This document shows positions 24,083 to 31,905 of a stretch of DNA of 64,000 nt, piece after piece (positions within the stretch are counted from its first letter, which is position 1; each line of letters starts with the position of its first letter). The stretch comes from Ruminococcus bicirculans (ex Wegman et al. 2014). GTDB lineage: Bacteria; Bacillota; Clostridia; Oscillospirales; Ruminococcaceae. Location: positions 186,001 through 250,000 of the forward strand of contig NZ_HF545617.1 of assembly GCF_000723465.1 (NCBI RefSeq), written 5' to 3'. Position numbers and translations under genes: made by a program. The notes under the pieces were generated by a model. The model searched no databases. It worked only from the letters and a program-made list of their open reading frames with translations, and had not been told where the DNA came from.

Positions 24083-24111
24083 ATTATAGCATATCATTGT
24101 TCCTTTTTCAA
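24083..24111 (-). promoter_or_regulatory. Promoter of the 93-aa gene
   Basis: Minus-strand TTGAAA (24106-24111), 17-bp spacer, TATAAT (24083-24088). Confidence 0.75.
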
Positions 24112-24146
24112 GCATTTAGTCTGCTTCTTAATTAAATTAGCCTAAA

Positions 24147-24205
24147 AAACGTTTACATTTTTGTTAGGAATGTATATTGGAGAACTGTTCAAAATATGTT
24201 ATAAT
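24147..24205 (+). promoter_or_regulatory. Promoter of the LacI-family gene with operator-like AAACGTTT
   Basis: TTGGAG (24177-24182), 17-bp spacer, TATAAT (24200-24205). An AAACGTTT palindrome (24147-24154) lies 23 bp upstream of the -35. The same core occurs in the promoter region of the sugar-binding-protein gene (26995-27002), suggesting autoregulation by the LacI protein. Confidence 0.6.
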
Positions 24206-24258
24206 TAATAATGGTATGACTATTTCAGCGGTATGCTGTCGCAGAAAGGATAAGATCT

Positions 24259-25254
24259 ATGAGCATTACAATAAAAGATGTTGCCAAGGAAGCCGGTGTT
24301 TCAGTGGCGACAGTGTCAAGGGTTCTCAACGGAAGCTGTAACGTATCAGATGAGTCAACAAAAAAAGTCAATGAAACTATTGCAAGGCTCAACTATTCTC
24401 CGAATTTTCTGGGAAGAAATCTTAGAAAGTGCGAAACGAATGTTATTCTTGTAATTATGCCGACCTCTGAACATTCTCTTTATTCAAAGATAGTCATGGG
24501 TATGCAGGACTATGCAGGACAAGTTGGTTACGATATCATAACTGCAGTTTCCTATTCAACCTCGACCGCTGAAACAAGGCAGATGAATATGCTTTTTAAC
24601 AGAACAGTTGACGGTGTTATCCTTCTTGGCACTCAGTATGACGCAGCTTCGCTTAATAAGCTCGCAGAGAATTATAACGTTGCTCTGTGCTGTGAGGGCG
24701 TGAAGGGTGCAAATGTGCTTACTGTTGCTGTTGACGATGAACAGGCTGCGTTTGACGCTGTCGCTGCTCTTATCAAAAAGGGTCATAAAAGGATAGGCTT
24801 TATCGGAACGAACTCTTCGGCTATCTCCTCCACTGCAAGAGAGAACGGCTATATAAGAGCATTAAAAGAATATGGCATAGCAATAAAGAATGAATATATC
24901 TATAAAGAGTCCTATGACTATGATTGCGGAGGCAGAGCGTTTGAATATTTCAATGCACTTGCTGAGAAGCCTACGGCGATTTTCGCTGTGTCAGACTTGC
25001 TTGCTATCTCTGCAATGCACAAGGCAATAGATATGGGCATTGATGTGGGCAAAGATGTCGCCATAATGGGATTTGACAATATATCCATGTGTGAGTGGAT
25101 AATCCCTACGCTTTCAACGGTTGAACAGCCTTGCTCAAAAATGGGCGAGCTTGTTGTGGCAAAGCTTATTGAGAACATGAATAAGACTACTAAGGATAAT
25201 CATTATTATACTGTTGACCACAGGATAATTTTAAGAGAGTCCACAGGCGACTAA
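24259..25254 (+). CDS. LacI-family transcriptional regulator
   Basis: This 331-residue repressor has the N-terminal helix-turn-helix TIKDVAKEAGVSVATVSRVLN (residues 4-24) with a hinge region to about residue 60, followed by a periplasmic-binding-protein-like effector domain (GYDIITAVSYSTSTAE, GVILLGTQ, KGHKRIGFIGT, AIFAVSDLLAISAM, IMGFDNISMCEWIIPTLSTVEQP). The effector is probably a sugar but cannot be deduced. Shared AAACGTTT sites point to control of its own gene and of the sugar-binding lipoprotein at 27039. AGAAAGGA lies upstream of the ATG. Confidence 0.93.
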   Translation: MSITIKDVAKEAGVSVATVSRVLNGSCNVSDESTKKVNETIARLNYSPNFLGRNLRKCETNVILVIMPTSEHSLYSKIVMGMQDYAGQVGYDIITAVSYSTSTAETRQMNMLFNRTVDGVILLGTQYDAASLNKLAENYNVALCCEGVKGANVLTVAVDDEQAAFDAVAALIKKGHKRIGFIGTNSSAISSTARENGYIRALKEYGIAIKNEYIYKESYDYDCGGRAFEYFNALAEKPTAIFAVSDLLAISAMHKAIDMGIDVGKDVAIMGFDNISMCEWIIPTLSTVEQPCSKMGELVVAKLIENMNKTTKDNHYYTVDHRIILRESTGD

Positions 25255-25286
25255 TTACTTTCGTAAAAATAGATAGGGGAGAAATA

Positions 25287-25318
25287 AGGCAGTTTTTCCG
25301 TAAAAACTGCCTATTTTC
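25287..25318 (+). terminator. Terminator of the LacI-family gene
   Basis: AGGCAGTTTTT (25287-25297) pairs perfectly with AAAAACTGCCT (25302-25312) around a CCGT loop, followed by ATTTTC. Confidence 0.8.
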
Positions 25319-25341
25319 TGTAAGAAAGGATTTTTTAAGGC

Positions 25342-26802
25342 ATGGAGAAATTTACAAAAATACTTGAAACGATAGATGGCTATGTCTGGGGCATACCGCT
25401 TATCGTACTCATTATGGCTGTGGGAATATTCCTCACCTTTAGGCTAAGGCTTCTTCAGATATTCCACCTGCCAAAGGCTTTGAAATTTATGTTTCAGAAC
25501 GAAAATGGTGGCAAAGGCGAGATATCGAGCTTTGCAGCACTTTGCACCGCACTATCCGCAACCATAGGTACGGGAAATATCGTCGGTGTTGCAACAGCCA
25601 TTGGTGTGCTTTCAGGCGGACCTGGAGCGCTCCTCTGGATGTGGATAGCTGCTCTCCTTGGTATGGCAACAAAATTTTCCGAGGGCTTTCTTGCTATCAA
25701 ATACCGACGTATGGACGCTGACGGACACGTTTGCGGCGGACCATTCTATTACATAGAATACGGCATGGGTAAGAAGTGGAAGTGGCTTGCAAAGGTATTT
25801 GCGTTCTTTGGCGCTTGCGTTGGTCTTTTTGGTATCGGTACTTTCTCTCAGGTGAATGGTATCTCATCGGCAGTTCAGGCTTTCTTTGATCCTAAAAAGG
25901 AACATACAGTGAATATTTTTGGTACTGACTATACATGGGCTGTTATAATCTCTGGACTTTTGATAACTATTTTTGCCGCACTTGTTATTATCGGAGGCAT
26001 AAAGAGGATCTCAAGTGTTTCTCAGGTAGTTGTGCCTTTTATGGCGGTCGTTTATATAGTTGCTTGTCTTTCACTTATTGTTATAAACATTCAGAGGCTC
26101 CCTCACGCTGTTGCCCTTATTTTTGAACAGGCATTCAGCTTCAAGGCTGTTGCAGGCGGATCTCTTCCTACAATGTTCATTGCTATACAAAAGGGTGTTG
26201 CCAGAGGAATTTTCTCAAATGAGTCAGGTCTTGGTTCGGCACCTATCGCAGCCGCAGCCGCTCAGACAAAAGAGCCGGTAAGACAAGGTCTTGTTTCTAT
26301 GTGCGGCACTTTTATCGACACTATCATTGTATGTACTATGACAGGTCTTGCTATCGTAATGATGGGAAGCTACGAGGCTATCAACCCAGTAACAGGCAAG
26401 CCTTTTGAGGGCGTTGAGGTCACAAATCACGCTTTCCAGAACGGCTTCTCCTTCTTGCCGTCAATGATACCTGCATTTATTCTTATGGTCTGTCTTGTGT
26501 TCTTTGCTTTCACAACTATCCTTGGCTGGAACTATTACGGTGAAAGGTGTATGGAATATCTTTTTAACAGCAATATGAAGGTGGTCATGGTCTACAGATA
26601 TCTCTATATCCTCGCTGTATTTATCGGACCATATATGACGGTTTCTGCCGTTTGGACGATCGCTGATATCTTCAATGGTCTTATGGCATTGCCAAACCTT
26701 ATAGCGTTGCTTGCTCTCAGCGGTGTTATCAGTAAGGATACAAGGCGTTATGTGGCGAAGTATTCCAGAGCAAAACGGATCAATAAGCTGGTAAGAGCGT
26801 AG
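25342..26802 (+). CDS. Sodium:alanine symporter, AGCS family
   Basis: This 486-residue membrane protein has about eleven segments. It shows the AGCS signature ALSATIGTGNIVGVATAI followed by GGPGALLWMWIAALLGMATKFSE, and the second conserved block GVARGIFSNESGLGSAPIAAAAAQT. AGCS proteins import alanine or glycine with Na+. GAAAGGA lies about 11 bases before the ATG. The preceding hairpin terminates the LacI gene, so transcription may depend on readthrough or on a promoter not obvious to the eye. Confidence 0.92.
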   Translation: MEKFTKILETIDGYVWGIPLIVLIMAVGIFLTFRLRLLQIFHLPKALKFMFQNENGGKGEISSFAALCTALSATIGTGNIVGVATAIGVLSGGPGALLWMWIAALLGMATKFSEGFLAIKYRRMDADGHVCGGPFYYIEYGMGKKWKWLAKVFAFFGACVGLFGIGTFSQVNGISSAVQAFFDPKKEHTVNIFGTDYTWAVIISGLLITIFAALVIIGGIKRISSVSQVVVPFMAVVYIVACLSLIVINIQRLPHAVALIFEQAFSFKAVAGGSLPTMFIAIQKGVARGIFSNESGLGSAPIAAAAAQTKEPVRQGLVSMCGTFIDTIIVCTMTGLAIVMMGSYEAINPVTGKPFEGVEVTNHAFQNGFSFLPSMIPAFILMVCLVFFAFTTILGWNYYGERCMEYLFNSNMKVVMVYRYLYILAVFIGPYMTVSAVWTIADIFNGLMALPNLIALLALSGVISKDTRRYVAKYSRAKRINKLVRA

Positions 26803-26819
26803 ATATCGCATTTTATATG

Positions 26820-26856
26820 AAGCGGAAACGGCTGAATGTGGTTTCCGCTTTTTTTA
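26820..26856 (+). terminator. Terminator of the AGCS symporter
   Basis: AAGCGGAAAC (26820-26829) pairs perfectly with GTTTCCGCTT (26841-26850), followed by a T-run. Confidence 0.9.
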
Positions 26857-26868
26857 TGCTGTAGGCTT

Positions 26869-26911
26869 AATCACCAAAAAAATGAATGATTATTTGTTGA
26901 AATCACCAAAA
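26869..26911 (+). repeat. Direct repeat AATCACCAAAA, 32-bp period
   Basis: AATCACCAAAA occurs at 26869-26879 and again at 26901-26911, three helical turns apart. The inverse core GGTGAT overlaps the -10 of the next promoter (26965-26970). The arrangement suggests binding of a regulator upstream of the sugar-binding-protein gene. Confidence 0.5.
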
Positions 26912-26946
26912 GTATTTAAAAGAATGTAACAGTGATTGTAACTTTG

Positions 26947-26975
26947 TTGACAACGATTACATTCGGTGATATAAT
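26947..26975 (+). promoter_or_regulatory. Promoter of the sugar-binding lipoprotein gene
   Basis: TTGACA (26947-26952), 17-bp spacer, TATAAT (26970-26975): near-consensus and expected to be strong. Confidence 0.88.
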
Positions 26976-26993
26976 AGCTATGTAAGAATCAAG

Positions 26994-27015
26994 GAAACGT
27001 TTTCTAATGAAAACG
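26994..27015 (+). promoter_or_regulatory. LacI-type operator downstream of the promoter
   Basis: CGTTTTC (26998-27004) and GAAAACG (27009-27015) form a perfect inverted repeat with a TAAT spacer, overlapping an AAACGTTT palindrome (26995-27002). Its place about 15-35 bp after the transcription start is that of a roadblock operator. The neighbouring LacI-family protein is the obvious candidate ligand. Confidence 0.6.
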
Positions 27016-27038
27016 ATCCGTTACGGAGGTTATATATA

Positions 27039-28466
27039 ATGAAAAATTCTAAGCGTGTTATTGCCGGTGCAATGGCTCTCTTGTCAGCAGTGAGCGTAGC
27101 TTCATGCGGTAGCTCATCAGGCGGCGATTCAAGCAGCTCTTATGTTGATAAGGTAAAGGTAGCAAGCACCGACGATATTGCTACTATCCCTGATGGTTCG
27201 GAAAAGGAGTTGGAGTGGCTTTCTTATTTTGACATAAACCCAACTAAGAAAGAGCCGGAAAAGAGAACTGACCTTACTCTTTTTGAGGAAAAGGGCGGTA
27301 AGATCAAGTATTCTCAGACTTCATCAATGAACAAGTATGATAAGCTCGCAGCAAGACTTATGTCTAACAATCCACCGGATATGTTCTGGTATGAGCAGTC
27401 TATGACATTCCCTGCAAACTGTATCAAGGAAATGTTCCAGCCTGTTGATGATATCGTTGATTTCGATAGTGCTATGTGGAGCGATGTCAAGGACGTTGCA
27501 GAGCAGTTCACTCTCAACGGCAAGCACTTTGTTGCACCTATCAACTTCCTGCCAGGTTCTGTTATCACATATGATAAGTCTATGATAGACGCTGCTGGTC
27601 TTGATGATCCATATGAGCTTTATCAGAACGGCGAGTGGGATTGGAACGCATGGTATGACATGATGTCAGAATATGTTGAGGGCGCTGCTGCTGACGAGGA
27701 GAGATACGGCATAAACGGTTGGTTTGCTCCATTTATCTTCCAGTCAACAGGTAAGACCCTTATCACATATGACGCTGATAAGGACGAGTATGTTTCAAAT
27801 CTTAACGACGCTGACTTTGTAAGAGCATCTGATATGCTTTATGATATCGCAAAGAATGGTATGTACTATCCTGATTGGGTAGGACAGGCAGGCGACGCAT
27901 TCAAGAAGAATATCCTCTTCTATGCAATGGGTCCATGGGCTTCTACCGGTACACATTCACCAAAGGACGGCGACAATTGGGGCGTAGTTCCAATGCCAAA
28001 GGATCCTAACTCTGATACGCTTTATACAACTATCGACATGAATGCGTATATGTGGGTAAAGGGTTCGACAAAGAATGACGCTATGAAGTGCTGGCTCGAG
28101 TGTGCAAAGATAGTTTATACTCAGGATACATATAAGGATATCGAGAAGGAGAAGTTCTTTGTAAACAATCCTAACTGGACAGAAGATATGTATAACGTAG
28201 CTTACGTTGACCTTGTTACAGACAAGTTCACTAAGATATTTGACCCTGGTTATGGCATCTCCACAACTCTGTCAGATAATGACGCTGCAACAAATGATAC
28301 TAAGGAAGCTGTTATTCCTTACCTGTATACTTCAGTTATGAAGACAGATGAGAATGGCTCACAGTATACGTGGACACAGCTCAAAGAGCAGTATAAGGGT
28401 ACTGTTGATTCAGAACTTAAAACTCTCAACGATCAGTATCACGCATATTTGGAAAAGAATAAGTAA
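27039..28466 (+). CDS. Extracellular sugar-binding lipoprotein (ABC transporter)
   Basis: This 475-residue solute-binding protein begins with a lipoprotein signal (MKNSKRVIAGAMALLSAVS, then VASC with Cys23), followed by a Ser/Gly-rich linker. The body resembles family 1 sugar-binding proteins: MSNNPPDMFWYEQSM, PINFLPGSVITYDKSMIDAAGLD, and a C-terminal region with VAYVDLVTDKFTKIFDPGYG. GGAGG precedes the ATG. No permease or ATPase genes are adjacent, so it must use a transporter encoded elsewhere. Strong promoter, LacI-type operator and own terminator indicate a highly expressed, regulated single gene. Confidence 0.9.
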   Translation: MKNSKRVIAGAMALLSAVSVASCGSSSGGDSSSSYVDKVKVASTDDIATIPDGSEKELEWLSYFDINPTKKEPEKRTDLTLFEEKGGKIKYSQTSSMNKYDKLAARLMSNNPPDMFWYEQSMTFPANCIKEMFQPVDDIVDFDSAMWSDVKDVAEQFTLNGKHFVAPINFLPGSVITYDKSMIDAAGLDDPYELYQNGEWDWNAWYDMMSEYVEGAAADEERYGINGWFAPFIFQSTGKTLITYDADKDEYVSNLNDADFVRASDMLYDIAKNGMYYPDWVGQAGDAFKKNILFYAMGPWASTGTHSPKDGDNWGVVPMPKDPNSDTLYTTIDMNAYMWVKGSTKNDAMKCWLECAKIVYTQDTYKDIEKEKFFVNNPNWTEDMYNVAYVDLVTDKFTKIFDPGYGISTTLSDNDAATNDTKEAVIPYLYTSVMKTDENGSQYTWTQLKEQYKGTVDSELKTLNDQYHAYLEKNK

Positions 28467-28481
28467 TATTACTTGCCATAT

Positions 28482-28517
28482 AAAGACGGACGGAATTTAT
28501 TTCGCCCGTCTTTTTTT
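28482..28517 (+). terminator. Terminator of the sugar-binding lipoprotein gene
   Basis: AAAGACGG (28482-28489) pairs with CCGTCTTT (28506-28513), followed by a T-run. Confidence 0.85.
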
Positions 28518-28518
28518 G

Positions 28519-28547
28519 TTGTAATGTCAGAAAAAATGTGATATAAT
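28519..28547 (+). promoter_or_regulatory. Promoter of the two-component system
   Basis: TTGTAA (28519-28524), 17-bp spacer, TATAAT (28542-28547). Confidence 0.65.
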
Positions 28548-28657
28548 CAGAGAGTACATTAAGATTTAATTAATAAGATTTAATTAAGAATTATGTTGAG
28601 CTGTTTTTAAAGAATGTGGCTTATAATAATAAACGTAAAAGAAAGGATCGTGCCGAT

Positions 28658-29365
28658 ATGGAGATAAAGGAGCCTGTAATCCTTGTTGTAGATGATGATA
28701 AAGATATAGTGGGAGCTATCGCAAAACTGCTTGAAATGGAGGGCTATAAGGTAATAAAAGCCTATGATGGTCTTGAGGCTTTGGAGAAGCTCACTGAGAA
28801 CAGCATACAGCTTATACTCATTGACGTCATGATGCCTAAGCTGGACGGACTTTCTACAATGATGAAAATAAGGGCAACAGAGAATATCCCTATACTTGTG
28901 CTTTCCGCTAAATCTGAGGATACAGATAAGGTGCTTGGGCTTTCAATGGGCGCTGACGATTACATAACAAAGCCTTATAACCCTATGGAGCTTGTGGCAA
29001 GGGTAAGAAGCAACCTGAGAAGATATATGCAGCTTGGCGCTATCGACACGGCAAACAAAACGGATATTATAGAAATAGGCGGTCTGGAGCTTGACACTCA
29101 GGCAAAAAGCTTAAAGGTTGACGGAGAACCTGTCAAGCTCACCGCCACGGAGCTTAAAATTCTTGAGCTTCTTATGAAAAACGCAGGCAGGATATTTTCT
29201 GCCGAGGAGATCTATTCTAAAGTGTGGAATGAGGACGCTTATGCCGTTGAAAACACGGTAATGGTACATATTCGTCACATCAGAGAGAAAATAGAAATAA
29301 ACCCTAGAGAGCCGAAATACTTGAAGGTGGTGTGGGGAATTGGCTACAAAATCGAGAAAATTTGA
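28658..29365 (+). CDS. OmpR/PhoB-family response regulator
   Basis: This 235-residue regulator has a receiver domain (ILVVDDDKDIV, phospho-acceptor Asp in LILIDVMMPKLDG, Thr/Ser in ILVLSAKSED, Lys in YITKPYNPMELVARV) and a winged-helix output domain (about 135-235, ELKILELLMKNAGRIFSAEEIYSKVWN ... VMVHIRHIREKIE). ATG 28658 has AAAGGA 10 bases upstream; a 14-codon GTG extension is unlikely. It overlaps the kinase gene by 26 bp and is therefore translationally coupled to it. Targets cannot be predicted. Confidence 0.94.
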   Translation: MEIKEPVILVVDDDKDIVGAIAKLLEMEGYKVIKAYDGLEALEKLTENSIQLILIDVMMPKLDGLSTMMKIRATENIPILVLSAKSEDTDKVLGLSMGADDYITKPYNPMELVARVRSNLRRYMQLGAIDTANKTDIIEIGGLELDTQAKSLKVDGEPVKLTATELKILELLMKNAGRIFSAEEIYSKVWNEDAYAVENTVMVHIRHIREKIEINPREPKYLKVVWGIGYKIEKI

Positions 29366-31817
29366 GCAGGCAGAATGGTTTAAGATATTCTCAGCTAAAA
29401 AGATGAGAATTATAGCATTTGTGCTTGCCTGCGTTATTGCAGGTGGCTTTTGCTTGTCTTTGGTGCTTTATGCTAACAGCCATGCCGACAGCAGCAGTAA
29501 GTCTTATCTTAAATCAGAAAGCTATAAGCTGGCTTCCAATGAAATGTATGAGGAACTGTGCGTTACAGCTTCGGCTTATCTCAGATATGTTGATGAGGAT
29601 CGGAATTACACCCAGTCTAGACACTTGCTCAATGACTATCTGAATTATCTTGATTACAACCGCTATAAATACAAAAAAACAGAAAGCGGTATCCAGCTTA
29701 TTGATAGTCAGTTTGATTACTATGTGGGGATTACTCAAAATGGCGAAACAAGATATCTGTCAAATATAAAAGATATAGAAAATTATGACAGCGAAACGGA
29801 TAAGATAAAAGCTTTTAAATCGTCGCACAAAAACTATATACTCCGCCGTGATAACGAGGTCATGAGCGACAGAACTTCATCAGGACAGATAGTTGACTAC
29901 TATTACAATACAGCGGAGTATCAGGATAACGTGACAGAAGAGTTTTATGCCGACAATCTTGTGCCCGTAGGAGGAAGTTATTATGATAACTACGGCAGAT
30001 ATTTTTACAATTACGGCAATTATGATCCAATCGCTTTCTATAATGTAGACTCAAGATATAATGTTATTAAAGGTCTTGATTTGAAAAACGGTCTGAAATA
30101 TTCCGACAGGCTTGAAGATGAAGAAATTGGTGACGATTATGACACTGATGACGGCAATGAATACTATGACTATGACAACGGCATATATTATTATGAGGAC
30201 GATTACGGAAACACATGGGCAAAATGTGAAAACCTCTATGACCTGCCTGATTACAAAGCGACAGACAATGACGATTCAGGTATAACGGTATTCTTTGCAC
30301 CGAAAGCTGAAAAGCTTACGGCAATGGAAAAGGAATACACCGAGGCTTTGAATGATATGTATCGTGCCAAGCTTTTTGTGATCGTTTTTGGCGTTATTGA
30401 ATTTATGCTTGTGTGTTATCTGCTCCTGATCTGTGCATATAATGCAGAGCCTGAGAGCGTTGAACGCTGGAAGCAAGGCAATTTTCTAAAAAAAGTGCCT
30501 ACGGAAGTTTACCTTATCCTAATGGTACTGGCTATTACATTTGCTTTTGTATTTGGCGCCTGCTGGAATTATTATGTGAGCATCACAAAAAATATTTTTG
30601 ACAATGCTTTGGCTAATTCCGTTTTCAGAAATATACTTGCTGTAGCTTTGTTTGCATTGGCATATTTTGCAGGCTTCGGCTCGCTTATGGAGTTTGTTGG
30701 CAAGATAAAGACAAGAAGCTTATTCAAAGAAAGCCTTATTTGCAGATCATGTAAGTTCCTATGGCGCAAGTATAAGGAAACCTCCCTCTATCACTATTTT
30801 CATGGACTTCCGCTTGGTGTGAAACTATCCATAAGAACGATAGCTATAGGCGTTATACTGTTTTGGGAATACGCTTATTATTCCAGTGCAGAATCTGAGC
30901 TGTTCTTGCTTGTTGTGGCTTTGATACTGATTGTGTTAGATATCCGTGACTTCTCACAGCTTTCAAAGCTTAGCAAACAGATAAACTGCCTTGGAGAAGA
31001 AAAGCCTTATGAGGGCAAGATAAGAAAAACTTCGCCTGTGTATGCTGAATCTGAAAAACTCAACTCAGTTCAGGATAAGGTGAGAGAGTCGGTGGAGCAG
31101 CAGATACAGTCTGAGCGTTTGAAAATAGAGCTTGTGACAAACGTTTCACACGACCTGAAAACACCGCTGACTTCCATTATCAGCTATATCGACCTGTTGA
31201 AGAAAATGGACCTTGACGATGAAGCTTCGAGCTATGTGAAGATACTTGATAAAAAGGCGCAGAAGCTCAAAGGCATTGTGTCTGACGTTTTCAGCATAGC
31301 AAAAGCCACAAGCGGCGTTGATGTAAACCTAACAAAGCTTGATTTTGTGATGCTGTTAAATCAGTGCATCGCAGACGCAGAGGACAAGATAGCTGACAGT
31401 GGCAAGATAGTAAAGATAAACATAAATGCCGACAGCGCAATGGTAATGGGCGACGGCGACAAGCTTTACAGAGTGTTCCAAAACATTGTTGACAACGCTC
31501 TGAACCACTCTATGGACGGCACAAGGATATTCCTTGATGTGTACAAAAAAGCGGACAGAATAGTATTTGCCGAGAAGAACATTTCGGCAACGCCGATAAA
31601 CTTCACAGAGGAAGAGATACTTGAAAGATTTGTGCGAGGGGATAAGTCACGAACAGACGGCGGAAGCGGTTTGGGATTATCCATATCAAAGAGCTTCACG
31701 GAAGCCTGCGGTGGTATCTTCAATATCGAAATAGATGGAGATATGTTCAAGGCGATAGTCGAAATGCCGATAATTCAGGAGGATACGGCAGAGAAAACCG
31801 ATGACAAAACGGAATAG
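29340..31817 (+). CDS. Large sensor histidine kinase
   Basis: This 825-residue kinase has a first membrane helix (about 22-44), an extracellular domain of about 290 residues, and a run of further helices (about 340-545). A HisKA domain with phospho-acceptor His604 (LVTNVSHDLKTPLTSIISY) and an HATPase domain (N box FQNIVDNALNHS; G box GGSGLGLSISKS) follow. The extracellular domain includes an exceptionally Asp/Tyr-rich stretch (about 258-300, with DDYDTDDGNEYYDYDN). TTG 29340 is used since AAGGTGG lies 11 bases upstream and it overlaps the regulator gene; ATG 29403 is an alternative. The ligand is unknown. Confidence 0.92.
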   Translation: MATKSRKFEQAEWFKIFSAKKMRIIAFVLACVIAGGFCLSLVLYANSHADSSSKSYLKSESYKLASNEMYEELCVTASAYLRYVDEDRNYTQSRHLLNDYLNYLDYNRYKYKKTESGIQLIDSQFDYYVGITQNGETRYLSNIKDIENYDSETDKIKAFKSSHKNYILRRDNEVMSDRTSSGQIVDYYYNTAEYQDNVTEEFYADNLVPVGGSYYDNYGRYFYNYGNYDPIAFYNVDSRYNVIKGLDLKNGLKYSDRLEDEEIGDDYDTDDGNEYYDYDNGIYYYEDDYGNTWAKCENLYDLPDYKATDNDDSGITVFFAPKAEKLTAMEKEYTEALNDMYRAKLFVIVFGVIEFMLVCYLLLICAYNAEPESVERWKQGNFLKKVPTEVYLILMVLAITFAFVFGACWNYYVSITKNIFDNALANSVFRNILAVALFALAYFAGFGSLMEFVGKIKTRSLFKESLICRSCKFLWRKYKETSLYHYFHGLPLGVKLSIRTIAIGVILFWEYAYYSSAESELFLLVVALILIVLDIRDFSQLSKLSKQINCLGEEKPYEGKIRKTSPVYAESEKLNSVQDKVRESVEQQIQSERLKIELVTNVSHDLKTPLTSIISYIDLLKKMDLDDEASSYVKILDKKAQKLKGIVSDVFSIAKATSGVDVNLTKLDFVMLLNQCIADAEDKIADSGKIVKININADSAMVMGDGDKLYRVFQNIVDNALNHSMDGTRIFLDVYKKADRIVFAEKNISATPINFTEEEILERFVRGDKSRTDGGSGLGLSISKSFTEACGGIFNIEIDGDMFKAIVEMPIIQEDTAEKTDDKTE

Positions 31818-31828
31818 CGTAAATAATA

Positions 31829-31866
31829 AAACGGTGGAGAATGACAAACACTCTCCACCGTTTTTA
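31829..31866. terminator. Bidirectional terminator between the kinase gene and copA
   Basis: ACGGTGGAGA (31831-31840) pairs perfectly with TCTCCACCGT (31852-31861), with AAAA before and TTTT after the stem, usable from both sides. Confidence 0.88.
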
Positions 31867-31905
31867 CATATACGCAATTACTATGCGTGAGATAAAATAT
31901 CTGCG

